Assembly (NCBI GenBank): GCA_963920525.1
Contig: OY986439.1
Coordinates: forward strand, 25,164,319 to 25,228,318
Direction of reading: 5' to 3'
From: Dichetophora obliterata
Lineage: Eukaryota > Arthropoda > Insecta > Diptera > Sciomyzidae
DNA: 64,000 nucleotides
Positions within the stretch are counted from its first letter, which is position 1; every line of letters starts with the position of its first letter. The translations under genes and the position numbers were made by a program. The notes under the pieces are model-generated. The model ran no database searches. It saw only the letters and a list, made by a program, of their open reading frames with translations, and was not told where the DNA came from. Shown here piece by piece: positions 20,851 to 32,113 of this stretch.

Positions 20851-21239
20851 CACGGAGGTTACACGAGACAGTACTGTTAAGACAGTCACAACACATTCAC
20901 AAATTTTTACCCACACACGCTAACTTTTGCTACTGTCTGCTCTTAAGTTTTTTGTAGACAGTTGGCGGGACAGTAGCTAGGAAAGTAGAATGATATTTAG
21001 CATATTAAGTGACAAAATACGTGAAAATTTAATAAAATTAAAGGAAAATTTGCAATACTTTGGCGTACTCGTAGTTTTAACAAACATTTTCTTCATAAAA
21101 AAGAATTTTTTTACTATTTTGTCTACTGTCTTGCCAACTGTCTTACCAACTGTCTGTACTCATTTTCACAGACACAAAGTTTGCCAATTAAAACGTATTT
21201 TTCACTGTCTTAACAGTACTGTCTCGTGTAACCCCCGTG
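20851..21239. mobile_element. MITE with TTA target duplication (PIF/Harbinger-like)
   Basis: TTA (20848-20850 and 21240-21242) flanks a 389-bp element. Its inverted termini begin CACGG(A/G)GGTTACACGAG and continue through ACAGTACTGTTAAGACAGT, matching over about 36 bases with one difference. CTGTC and GACAG words recur inside. A 3-bp TTA/TAA duplication is characteristic of PIF/Harbinger elements; the superfamily is inferred from that alone. It carries no transposase. The 105-codon frame at 20990-21307 overruns the element and is not a gene in my view. Confidence 0.75.
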
Positions 21240-21762
21240 TTATGAAAAAATTTATTAACAAAACAATGATAGTTGGCAACTCTAAAAATAAAATGCCGCA
21301 GTGGTGAAAATAAAAAGCCACTTACAAATACAACAAGTGTGAAAATTGTCAAACTTTGTTCAACTGTTCAATTTGAATGTTCAACATATTCCTTTATCAC
21401 AACTTAAAGATTAAAATGCTAAAACACTCAATCCATACATTATTTTTTCTTGTTTGCAAACGAAGTTCCAGCAGAAAAAGAAGATCGCTCCATTTTTAAA
21501 TATCACCATGCATAGCAGCTGTTTTAGTAAAAGCAAATTTTTCAAAAATGTTGACAAATACAACAACTGAAGAAATTGAAAATTTTTAAAAGCATATATA
21601 GACCAATATAAAGCGAATTAATAATAAGTTTTGGTTGCAAACATCTTATTGCAACCTAACTTAAGTATTTATATACTAACAAACAGATTATATGCATTAA
21701 TTTCAGGAGTTGTCAAGTGATTTCTTTGTGAGCTTGCGGCCGATTAAGAACAAGAGACGATA

Positions 21763-24216
21763 CCCAGCAAACATTATGACTCTTAAAAGACTATTTTAAG
21801 ACTCATATGTATGAGCCTTTATAGTCATAATGCGCTCAAAAAAGACTCTTTTATTAGTACTTTTTCGTATGTTATGGGCTCTAATATATGATTCATAACA
21901 ATGACTGTGTTATGTTTCTTTTTGGAGCCATAAAAAAAACGCTTTTAAGACTTATATTTATAACTCTATTAAGACATATATAAAGGACTCTTTGAACACT
22001 CATAATTAGAATTATTATTAGAACTCATATAAATTATTTTTTAAGAGTAATACTTAAGACTCTTTTAAGACTCATATTTAAGACTCTTTTAAGAGTCGTA
22101 TTTAATACTCTTTGAGGACTCATAATTAAGACTCTTTTAGAACTCATAAAAATTATACTTTTAAGAGTCATACTTTAGACTCTTTTAGGACTCATATGTA
22201 ATACTCTTTTAAGACTCATATAAAGGACTCTTTGAATATGAGTCTACAGACTTTAAGATTAAGATTATTTTAGAATTTTTATAAATCATTATTTTACGAG
22301 TCCTATTAAAGACTCTTTTAAGACTCATATTTAATACTTTTTTAAGACGTCTGTAATAAAATCCATAAGGAATCATAAATTAAACTATTTTAAAAGTCAT
22401 TATGTCTATATTAAAGACTCTTTAAAGTCTCAGAAAATAGATATTTTTAAACACAAATTGTAGACTTTGATTTAATGTTATTAGAAGATTAGCCAACATT
22501 TTCTGAGGCTTAAAGCAAAGGTATGACCCTTTTATGAAAGCTCATAAAACGGATCATAAAAGAATCATATGTGTGACATTTTATCTAAGACATTTTATCC
22601 GAAACACAATAAATTTAATTTTTTTTTATATATTCAATTTATTTTAATTAAATTTTTTATTCATTCAGTCATAAAAAAATAACATTAAAACATATTCAAA
22701 TAACATATATTTGTATTGGACGTTAAATTTATTTTAATAAAAGTTTTTAATTCATTCAGAAAAAAAAATTTAAAAACTTAACCAAATTACATTTATTTGT
22801 TTGTCCTTATATTGAAAGAAAGCAGTTATAAGTAAAGTATAAGTAATAAAAAAAGGACATTTCAATGTTTGTTCTTATAGTTAATTCTCTCTTTTGCAGT
22901 TTGCAACCAGCGTGCACAGGTTAATGAAAAATTCTTTTTCGGTGTGATTAAACTTTCGGAAAAATGCATCTAAAAACAAAAATGAGAAAAGAAAATAGTT
23001 TTGATGAATATTAAGCAGTAATATTGCATTAGGGGCTATTTTAAAGCCAAAGTATAAGGAAAAAAAAGACAATAAGTTAAATTTTGTTTTATTTAAAAAC
23101 TTATTATTAGTTCACTTACCACGTATAGCTGATGTTAAAATCCATAAATAATAGTTTTGTTACATTACTCCACTAAAGACACGAACTTACTATGAACATT
23201 TATAATTAAATAATAGAAAGAAATTATATTACTTCCACGCACTTTGACGTTTAAACTCCAAATGAATATTTCAATTAAATGCTTGCTGCGAACCAAAAGC
23301 GCAGCAAGCTGATCGCAGCAAGAAAGGAATTCCACGAACTGTGGCGCCAGCATAGCAAGCGCCTTATTATTCAGAAAATGCATTCACAGGAACTTCGCGA
23401 ATTACATTTTAAGGGCAAGTAGAAATGTTTTTTCGTAACGCATTGGAGTCAGAATCAATTTTCGTTTACTAGTCTATGATGACTAATGACATTTTAAATA
23501 CTTATTATATTTATTTCTAAATAAATAAAATAAATCATAAAACTCGCATACAAATGACTGCTTTACGAGTCTTTTTTATGATTTGTCATAAAACACTCAT
23601 AAAGAAGAGACTTTTATGACTTCATTTTATGAACACTCATAAAACATGCATAAAAAGGATTCTTTTATGAGTCTCTTTTATGAACACTCATAAAACGTGC
23701 ATAAAAAAGATTCTTGTATGAGTCCTTTTTATATGCACTCATAAAACACGTATAAAAAGTATTCTTTTATGACTCCATTTTATGAACACTCATAAAACAT
23801 GCATAAAAAGGATTATTTTATGAGTCCTTTTTATGAGCACTCACAAAACATGCATAAAAATTATTCTTTTATGAGTCATTTTATGAGCACTCTTAAAACA
23901 TGCATAAAAAGGATTCATTTATGAGTCTTTTTTATGAACACTCATAAAACATGCATAAAAAAGAATCTTGTATGAGTCCTTTTTATATGCACTCATAAAA
24001 CATGCATAAAAAGTATTCTTTTATGAGTCCTTTTTATGAGCACTCATAAAACATTCATAAAAAGTATTCTTTTAAGATTCCTTTTTATTAACACTCATAA
24101 ATCACGCATAAAAAAGACTCACTTATGACTCATTTTTATTAACACTCATAAAACACTCACATAAATGACGCATTTTAGAGTCATATATTTTGAAGGCTCA
24201 TAAAATGTTTGCTGGG
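21763..24216. mobile_element. 2.45-kb element with subterminal ACTCATAA/ATGAGTC arrays
   Basis: Ends CCCAGCAAACATTATGACTC and, inverted, GCTCATAAAATGTTTGCTGGG are flanked by TA. About 0.8 kb at the left (21770-22450) and 0.7 kb at the right (23535-24200) consist of dense degenerate repeats: GACTCTTTTAAGACTCATA-type words on the left, and a roughly 60-bp motif with CACTCATAAAACATGCATAAAAA and TTTTATGAGTCCTTTTTATG words on the right (longest words shortened here). The middle is ordinary AT-rich sequence with two small minus-strand frames (23072-22881, 23383-23165) that I cannot assign. Superfamily unknown; TA flanks fit several. Confidence 0.65.
22881..23383 (-). other. Two short open frames inside the array element
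   Basis: Minus-strand frames of 72 (23383-23165) and 63 codons (23072-22881) lie in the unique core of the element. The second reads through FFRKFNHTEKEFF and CTLVANCKREN. They could be exon remnants of a lost transposase, or chance. No catalytic motif can be seen. Confidence 0.2.
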
Positions 24217-24218
24217 TA

Positions 24219-26505
24219 ATTGTTGATATTTTTATGCACAAATACATGCAAACATTTTTGATGTCTGTATTGATGACAAAGTTCCTCGGAACAATACGAT
24301 GACGGAAACCAAAGATTTACCCTCTACCAAAATCGTTCAACGCGCCTAAAGAAGTTATCACTTCAAAAAAATATGTGGTTAATTTTGAAAGATTTCGTAT
24401 TCCACATACTTTTGGGAGCGACTGTACGTATAGAAAAATAGAAACTCTTAAAGTGGAAGTCTAATATTTGAATAGAGCTTCGGTAGTTTTCCAGTTGGCG
24501 ACGACTTCTGCATCCAAATAAACCACGAGCAGTGTGAGAAAATCATCAGTGTGAGCAAATCCAAATACAAAAAATTTAATTTTAAAAGAAAAAACTGTTT
24601 TAAGTTTAAAAAATTTGCACAAGAGTGTTTAAGCACAGACCAAGCAAAAAAGAACCTGCGTATGCTTTGGTAAACTTAACGAAAGAAATAACGAGAAGCT
24701 ACTTTCGTCTATTAACATAAAAATAACATTTTTATGGAAAATGTAAAGTAAACTGGAATTATTTACTAAATTTTTTACTTGATTCCTAGAAAAGTTGGTA
24801 GCATACTTTGTTTTCAGCACTCCTTTTCCGCTACTTTTCAATAAAAGCGAATCCTCTCACAAATTATCAAGAAAAATTCTTGTCTTCATACAGTAAACGC
24901 AAAGACTTGAAAACTCGCACGCGGCTTTCTTGACGCACAACATTCCAAAAAGAATTGCATAAAAATAATTATTTGTATAAGATCCCTATTAAACTTGGGT
25001 ACATCAGCTAGTATATGTAATTTTGTATTTATAAGTAAACAATACGATTTGCTGTTTATCCAAAATCCATTTGCAAAGAGTTTATCTTGAAGCTTGATCC
25101 AGTCACGATTTGAGGATAAAAGCAAAAACAAAAATATTTTATATTTAACTTAACCTCACTTTAAGTTGATAACAGCCATAAATAAAAAAAGGAAAACATA
25201 AAAACACGCTACCATATTGATTTTTTTAAGTATACTTGAATGAAGTTTTATTGTTTTCAGAAAACTTCAAACTTAGCTACGTTTTGGCAAAGTTACACCA
25301 GCCACAGCAACAAGTGGACAACATGTAGTTCATTTCAGTGAAATAACTCAAAATAATGCAGGCGCTTGTTTGGTGAGTAAGACACAAAATAAGCAACACG
25401 ATAAATAAAATAAATTCTCTTTCCAAATAGCCGGCATTAGTTTTGATTTTGCTATTCAGCATTTTTTATGCATTAACTTTTGACTTCGAATTTTTTTGCT
25501 TTTTTTGTGCCCCAGAACATCTTTACCAACAACCCCAAACACTCAAAAACAAATAATAGAAGTGTTTATTTAAATCTTTAAACTTTAGAATTAGATTAAA
25601 AGTTTTTCATCTTTTAGACTTGTCATTGACTTGTTAGAAATTATTAACTTGATTTATTTCTTATTGATACATTAAATATTGTTTGCCAATGAAAAAGGAA
25701 AATCATGTCAAAATCGTTCTAATAAACAGGGGGAACAATAAGAAAAGTTTTATTTTTTACAATTTTAGAAGAAATGTTGGGGAAAAGAGCTATAAATGGA
25801 AAAATAAGCTATTTTTGTAACAATGCAAAAAAACAACATTTTTTCTTGTTCATTCAAGGAGAAAACTAACAAATTAAAATGAAAGAAACAAACTGAAAGT
25901 AAATAACATTTGGTTTGTTTTAAAAATTTTTGCATAATTTATACAACGAACACTTTTCTGGCATGGCCTCAAGCACTAAACTACTCTAATTTGAAATGAA
26001 ATATTTTTTGTAAACATCAAACAAATTACTTAACACAATGTCACAATTCACTCTCATAAACCTTTATAGTTTCAATGGGCTTAAATAATTAAATTAATTT
26101 CTTCTTAATTTATTGCCGCAAGCGATAGCTTTTGTTCAGGACACTTGCATTTCATGATGCCGAATTCGTGAAAGAATTCTTAGAATTGACTTTGTTTTTC
26201 TTATTATTCTTGGACACTAGCAATTAGTTAAACATACAGATTAAGCCCTAAGGGAATAAAAAAGCAACTTTTCCTACGCAGGTTATTAAAGTACTTAAAT
26301 GCACGTCAGCAAAAAATTTGGAGCAAGCTGGTTAGAGGACGAAAATGCTTGCTTTTCCACTCAGCACATGCTAGTTACCAAGCAAAAAATAACAATTCAG
26401 TGTAAATGACAATACTATCAATGTGGCCTATTGAAATTTAAAGTGTGGCCGTCAGACATGTTTGCTTCTTTTTATTAGCTTTTACTTAACTTGCTTCGTT
26501 CGTAT
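24219..26505. other. AT-rich interval, no gene supported
   Basis: About 2.3 kb with several minus-strand open frames of 60-81 codons (for example 24636-24448, 25131-24886, 25462-25277) that lack recognisable motifs. No inverted termini or retroelement signatures were found. If host DNA survives in the window, this is one of the candidate intervals. Confidence 0.3.
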
Positions 26506-26513
26506 GTATGTAC

Positions 26514-28204
26514 TAGGGATGGCAATTTTTGAAGTTTTTCGATCCCGGTATATTCGGGATCTGAAAATACAATCCCGGGATCCCGGTATCGTCTCGAAAT
26601 TCGAGAAGTTTTTATTTCGTTATTTTTTTTTTTGCCAAAAAGTGCAACACATTCACTTCTATTCTTTTATAGTACATACTCTGTATTAAATTGATATAAC
26701 AAAGAAGCACAATTTGTACCAATTCAACAAAAAAAAAAACCAAACATAAAATTTGACCAATCATATATCTTCAGTAATTTATAACATAGTTTTTGTAATA
26801 CATGCGCAAATAAATATTTTCGGTTTAAGCTTAGTATGCTGTAGAAGCGAAAAAATCTTCCGTAAGAAATGCATCGCGTTTTTGACAGCGAAAAGGTAGC
26901 GAAATTTTTTTTTTTGTTGGTTAGTACGCTGTTGAACCAAAAAAATTGTTCAATGCAGCCATGTTCACAACCCTGATTGGAAAGTTAAAATGTCAAAATT
27001 TCGCTGGAAATTGGCGTGGAAATTTTACATTCAACAATTACGTTAAACTAACACATTCAACAAACACTTTAGGGTAAGTATGTATTAGTGTTGAGTCTAC
27101 ACCAAAATTTTGCGTGTAGAATTAAATGCCTAAAAATTTTTGTTCCTACAGCATACTAAGCTTTAGCAGTAACTGCTTGCATAAAATTATTTTAAATCAG
27201 TATTTAAACAGCAATTGTTTTAAAATTAAATTTTTTTTTTTAGATTGATTATTGTTCAATTATCCTTCAATAAATCAATTCCGCTTATAATACAGATTCT
27301 ACAACGCTTAAAACCTGGTGCGCCAGAGTAAATTTAACAAAGAAGAGTAACTTTAAGCACGATTTTTCTTGAAACATACTTTTTCAAAACTGGCTACACT
27401 ACTGAAAAGAAACTAATCGACCACTGAAAATTTATTTTAATCTGTTCCTATTATAATTCTACACAACTTTTACCAAAATGAGCGTCTTTGGAAAATTTTT
27501 CTTGGTTTTACACGCAACAATATAGTCAAATATAATGTCAATTTTTTTCCACTTTTTTCCACGCTTCGTAATTTTTTTAATTTTCCATTTTGGTAAAAGA
27601 TGTGCATTCAAGAGTCCTTCTTCGAAAAACATTTAATTTTCATTCGATCAGCGTGATGATGTGAAATTAACATGCAAATTAAATTTTTTGTGTATGCAAT
27701 AAAATTTTTTAGAAAACATCTTCTCAAATATGCCTTTATTTTAATCGCTTTAATCTAAAACCTCCCTTTAATTATATGCTATAGCACATTCAAATTAAAA
27801 CAAAAAAGTCAATACATTTAAGTAAAAAGTAAATACAATACTCTTTTTATTTATAGCTTAGTAAAAATATTCCTTCTTTTGATCAAAATACGATCTTTAA
27901 GAAATTAAAGCATTAATGGTTTCATCCCCTAACTAAGACCTTAATTTATTGCATATAAGACCTGCAGAGAAGAAGCACCGCCTCAACGCTTGTTAGTTCG
28001 ATCGTTGATCGTTGAAAGGAAGATATATGTGATGGTAGTTTGAAAAATTTTAGATTTAATTAGATTTTAGAAAAATTAGATATTAAAAAAATTGGTTTTA
28101 ACAATCTTAGGATTCGAATCGAATAATCCCGGGATATTCGGGTCTTAAAAAAGATCGGGATCCCGAGATCCCGGGATTTCGGGATCCCGGGATTGCCATC
28201 CCTA
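26514..28204. mobile_element. Non-autonomous hAT-like element with 8-bp target duplication
   Basis: The termini TAGGGATGGCAAT and ATTGCCATCCCTA enclose 1,691 bp. GTATGTAC is present on both sides (26506-26513 and 28205-28212), a perfect 8-bp duplication as in hAT elements. Next to both ends lie several CCCGGGAT/ATCCCGGG words (26570-26590, 28120-28190), forming strong GC islands in AT-rich DNA. No transposase remains; the interior is AT-rich and carries a nested TTA-flanked MITE. The right-hand duplication overlaps the first base of the adjacent Tc1-like element. Confidence 0.85.
26828..27162. mobile_element. Nested MITE with TTA duplication
   Basis: AGCTTAGTATGCTGTAG at the left and its complement CTACAGCATACTAAGCT at the right enclose 335 bp, with TTA at 26825-26827 and 27163-27165. 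The 17-bp termini are perfect. A partial third copy of the terminus (GTTAGTACGCTGTTGAA) sits at about 26920. TTA duplication suggests a PIF/Harbinger-like MITE. It lies wholly inside the hAT-like element and so is younger than it. Confidence 0.8.
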
Positions 28205-28434
28205 GTATGTACAGTGTTGCGCAAAACAATAGCAACAAAATCAGTATGCTGCTACAAAATCGTGTATCTTTTTAAATATTAGGTACACACAAAAATGATT
28301 ATAGGAACCAAAGCATTATTCATACATCGTATTAAAAATAAATCATATTCAAATTTGGTTTTGCTTTCTTTATTAAATTTAAAATTAATGTGATTTCATT
28401 TAGTGTGTCTAAGAGCAAAACAAAAGCAACATAA

Positions 28435-29655
28435 TTAATATTTGGTGTAAGATTCATTATTCTTCATAACCGCTGCACATCTGAGCGACATCGACTCTAT
28501 TAAATTAGATATATTGATATTAGGTATTTGCTCCCAATTAACTTTTAGGGCTTCATACAGTGCAGTCTTATTGGAAAACCTTTGACCAGAAACTTTTACC
28601 TTCAAAATCCCAAAAAAATTTTCATACAGTGCAGTCTTATTGGAAAACCTTTGACCAGAAACTTTTACCTTCAAAATCCCAAAAAAATTTTCATACAGTG
28701 CAGTCTTATTGGAAAACCTTTGACCAGAAACTTTTACCTTCAAAATCCCAAAAATATTTTCAATGGAATTCAAGTCATTGTGACTGTGCCGGCCAATCAA
28801 GGACGTGAATCCCATTGCCTCTAATGTAATTTTTGATTAGCTTTGAAGTGTGCTTCGGGTCGTTGTCGGGCTGAAACTTTCACTGAAGTGACATATTCCA
28901 CTCTGAATGTGGTTGCATCTTGCTTTCTAAAATGTCATTATATACAAATCGATTCATAATTCCATCGATTTTTTGAAATGGTTCAACTTCAATATAGGAA
29001 ATTAAAAAATGGTCCAGACCATAATGCCACCGCCTCCGTGCTTAAAATTTATTTTGCAGTTTCGGGCTTCAAGTCGTGTACCTAGGTGGCGCCGTACCGT
29101 GCACATCCCATTTGAATTAATCAAGTTGAACTTTGATTCATCGCTAAAAAACGGTTTTCGATTTTTTAATGGTCCAATTTAGGTGCTCTTTTGCAAGACT
29201 GAGTCTAAAAAACAATCAATTGCAACTTGTTGTCACAATTTCAGACAGAATTGTTTAAATTGTAACACCTTACCTTGTTTTTTATGCTTAGCTGTAAGCA
29301 AAGGTTTCTCTGCCGGTCTGTAACTTCTTTAATCGTTCTCAACGGCTCGATATCAAACAGTGCTGTGATGGATATCTAAATCAAGTGTCCGAACAACCTC
29401 TTTGGATGTGGCAAATGCATTTCGTTTGAACACTCCACAAATGTTCCTGTCATCACGCAGCGATGTCTTCCGCGGCCGCCCTCTTTAATGTACCGTTGTT
29501 ACGTCTTTTGTGATGGTATATTTCTTTATTAATCTACAAACTATTGACTGATTAATATCAAACTGTTTCACGTTAGATACTTGTGAATTTCCGATTTTAT
29601 ATTCGGAAATTAATTGCAATTTGAGAGCTTCACAATATTTAAAACGTGCCATTAT
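28435..29655 (-). pseudogene. Tc1-family transposase with in-frame 69-bp triplication
   Basis: Reading on the minus strand: an N-terminal helix-turn-helix region (MARFKYCEALKLQLIS, start at 29655), GRPRKTSLRDDRNI, FFSDESKFNL (second catalytic region), PDNDPKHTSK and LNSIENIFGILK (DDE acidic residues), then a normal C-terminus ending at 28435. At least six stops or frame slips occur between 29485 and 28810. A 69-bp segment at 28552-28758, coding FGILKVKVSGQRFSNKTALY, is present three times in tandem and in frame directly after the catalytic Glu, giving a product 46 residues too long. The copy cannot make an intact enzyme. Confidence 0.85.
28552..28758. repeat. Three 69-bp tandem units inside the transposase
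   Basis: TTCATACAGTGCAGTCTTAT starts at 28552, 28621 and 28690. The three units are nearly identical; the last differs at its far end where it meets single-copy sequence. All three keep the transposase frame. Confidence 0.9.
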
Positions 29656-30244
29656 AAATGGAACAGTCAATGTCACAACTAGCGCAAAAACAAAACAAAA
29701 CTTAAATGTTTATGACTTTTAAACAACAAGTGCTTTACAATAACGGAACTTTTGCCGGTAATTCTTGGAACTTCTGTTCTCTTTTTACATTTTTCAAGTT
29801 TTATTGCTTTTATTTTGCTCTCAGACAAATTGAATGTAGCCACATTAATTTGAAATTTAATTAAAAAAATCAAAACCAAATTTGAATATGATTTGTTTTT
29901 AATATGATGTATGAATATATGCTTTGAAACCTATAATCATTTTTGTGTGTCCCCAATATTAATTAAGATACACGATTTTGTTGCACTTATTTTGTTGCTA
30001 TTATTTTGCGCAACACTGTATGTATGTATGTCCCCAAAACTTGCAAGCCATTTTTCTACAACTTGTTGGTATCCGATTAAGCTGAAATTTAGCATGCATA
30101 TGTAAGTCCAGTGACAATGCAATATTATAATAAAAAATTTTGCCACACCCCTTTTACCGCCCACAAATCAATAAAAATGCTATATCTGCATAAGTTGTGA
30201 AAATAAAAGGTGTCAATAATAAATCTTTAAGACTAAAAAGTAAA

Positions 30245-30765
30245 AAATAAATAAGAAGTAAAAATTTTTTTTTTAGAAAATAAGCTTTTATTTAAAAAAG
30301 ACGTATAAGCGTACGTAAATTGGTAAGTTCGAAGGATTTACATAAATTTAGAATTTTTCAAATACATTTATATTTAAAAGCTTAAGGCACTGATATTGTA
30401 TAGTAAACCTGTATAATGGATAGAAGTTTATATACAGGTAAGCTTACTAAAAGATTCTATGCCACTGATAATGTGTAGTAAACCTGTATAACGGATCGCG
30501 GACATCGGTGCTTCAAGCTTTTGAATATAAATGTATTTGAAAAATTCTAAATTTATGTAAGTCCTCAGAACTTACCAATTTACGTACGCTTACATTATGA
30601 TATTGAGTTACAAAGAGAGGGGTTCTTTTGCACCTAGAATATACCTAATATATACATATATGAAATTTTATACTTAAATTTATTTTTTTCTTTTTAGTTC
30701 ACGTCTTTTTTAAATAAAAGCTTCTTTTTAAAAAAATTTTTACTTTTTATTTTTTAACTACTAAG
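30245..30765. repeat. Foldback-like inverted repeat
   Basis: Arms at 30305-30390 and 30505-30598 are inverted copies over about 85 bp (shared words CGTACGTAAATTGGTAAGTT, TTACATAAATTTAGAA, TTTTTCAAATACATTTATAT). The symmetry resumes further out at 30245-30305 and 30695-30760 (AGTAAAAATTTTTTT, AAGCTTTTATTTAAAAAAGA) with about 95 extra bases on the right side. The loop holds two direct copies of CACTGATA followed by GTAGTAAACCTGTATAA-type sequence, about 73 bp apart. There is no coding content. Confidence 0.75.
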
Positions 30766-30883
30766 TAGTAAATAAACTAGTTTGAAAAATACCAGTACTA
30801 GTTTAACTACTATAATAAAATACTGTTTAAATGGCTGTTTGCTATATTACTAGAAAATAGTTATTTTTCCTGTATTGATGTCA

Positions 30884-30905
30884 TACTTACTTACTTACTT
30901 ACTTA
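30884..30905. repeat. (CTTA)n microsatellite, tail of the RTE LINE
   Basis: Five to six CTTA units adjoin the 3' end of the minus-strand RTE element, so on its sense strand this is a TAAG tail. Short microsatellite tails are normal for RTE-clade insertions. Confidence 0.8.
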
Positions 30906-31372
30906 GTTGGCGCTGCAACCGTATGCCAGTTTTGGCCTCATCTTAGAATCTGATCCAGCCATTTCCGTCTCTCGCTTCCTGGCACCTGTTGGAAATTTCA
31001 AGATTCATCAGGTTGTTCTCTACTTGGTTTTTCCAACGAATATGCAGTTGTCCTCTTCTGCGTTGACCGCCGCTGGGTACCGAACCAAATATATTCTTCA
31101 CTGGAGCATTGTCTTTCATGTGCTGAACATGACCAAGTCAGCGAATCCGCTCGATTTTAATGTACTTGACTTTGTCGATGTTAGCGTACAGTTCATCATT
31201 CCACCGCATTCGGTACTTGCCATTAACGCATATTGCTCCTAAAGTCTTTTCAACTTAACTTCTCAGCGTCCAGGTGTATAATGCATAAAGTAGGACGGGC
31301 ATGATGAGCGATGTATAGAGCGCGATTTTCGTTCGTCAAGGGAGGGCTTTGCTTCTCAATTGCCTACTAAGC

Positions 31373-32035
31373 TAGGGCTGCCATACGTCCCGATTTTCCC
31401 GAACATGTCCCGGTTTTGAGTTCGGTGTTCCTGTTTTCGCAGTGGCGGCCTTAGCCTAGTGGGTATAGTGCGTGGCCTCTTAGCTTAAGAACCGTTGCAG
31501 CTCGGGTTCAACTCCAGCTCAGACAGAAAGTTTTTTCAATTGAATTAATTTTTCTGTTCGATCGTCACCTTTCTGCAAACAATGGCAAAACTCAGAGAGT
31601 AAAAATTGCCATGTAAAGCTTCTTGAGAACATAAGCCGTTCGGAGTCGGCATAAAACACGTAGGCCCAGTTCTTGATCATTTGTGTTCAAATATTTAATA
31701 GCACGCACAACACATTTATTCAATAGAAGCTAGGTCAAAGTCCTTCCAAGGGCTGAAATGGTCAGTTTATTTTTTTTATTTAAACCTTAATTTTGAATAA
31801 GTCCAAACAATATTTTTTTCATCTATATCTGATTGACTGAATTGATGTTTCTTTTTTATAAGATTTTTAAATTATGTATGTATACATACTATGTGTATCT
31901 TTAAATTTTTTTGATCTAGGTTTTTTAATAAACGAAAATTTATAATGGTAATATTGTGTATTTGTTTTTTGGTGGAATATAAAAAAAATGTGCAAAGTTG
32001 TCCCGGTCAAGTGCTGTAGACTTATGGCAGCCCTA
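31373..32035. mobile_element. Non-autonomous hAT-like element in the RTE LINE
   Basis: TAGGGCTGCCATA and TATGGCAGCCCTA form the ends; TACTAAGC is duplicated exactly (31365-31372 and 32036-32043). Removing the element and one TACTAAGC rejoins the RTE frame as FEL-SRQL. TCCCG-type words lie near both ends, as in the 13913-15567 element, which has related termini. A SINE occupies most of the interior. Confidence 0.85.
31440..31785 (+). mobile_element. tRNA-derived SINE, copy 1
   Basis: A pol III-type promoter is visible: box A TAGCCTAGTGGG (31452-31463) and box B GGTTCAACTCC (31505-31515), 41 bp apart. The tRNA-unrelated body contains TTGAGAACATAAGCCGTTC, GGAGTCGGCATAAAAC, GAAGCTAGGTCAAAGTCC and AAGGGCTGAAATGG, and the end is T-rich (CAGTTTATTTTTTTTATT). 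The same body is at 54016-54375 and 55461-55820 on the minus strand. The SINE lies inside the hAT-like element, so it inserted later or was carried along by it. Confidence 0.85.
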
Positions 32036-32113
32036 TACTAAGCTCAAAGCAACACCTCTTGGCAAGAGTAATTCTTCGTTTGATCTCAATGCTGATGACG
32101 TTGGTTGAGCTAA

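Larger units (their letters stand above)
28212..30018 (-). mobile_element. Tc1-like transposon, complete ends, dead transposase
   Basis: Inverted termini of about 170 bp begin CAGTGTTGCGCAAAACAATA and are flanked by TA (28210-28211 and 30019-30020). Matching inner words include ATCATTTTTGTGTG and ATACATCATATTAAAAA-like sequence. At about 1.67 kb without its internal duplication, the size is normal for Tc1. The transposase gene runs on the minus strand inside it. The transposon landed in a TATG-repeat tract (TATGTATGTATG on the right). Confidence 0.85.

Noticed and set aside
23535..24200. CRISPR-like array of repeats and spacers
   Set aside because: Repeats are degenerate, both orientations occur, spacing is irregular and the context is a eukaryotic TIR element.
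30907..31242. A 111-codon plus-strand open frame
   Set aside because: It is the antisense of the RTE reverse transcriptase C-terminus, whose minus-strand motifs are clear.
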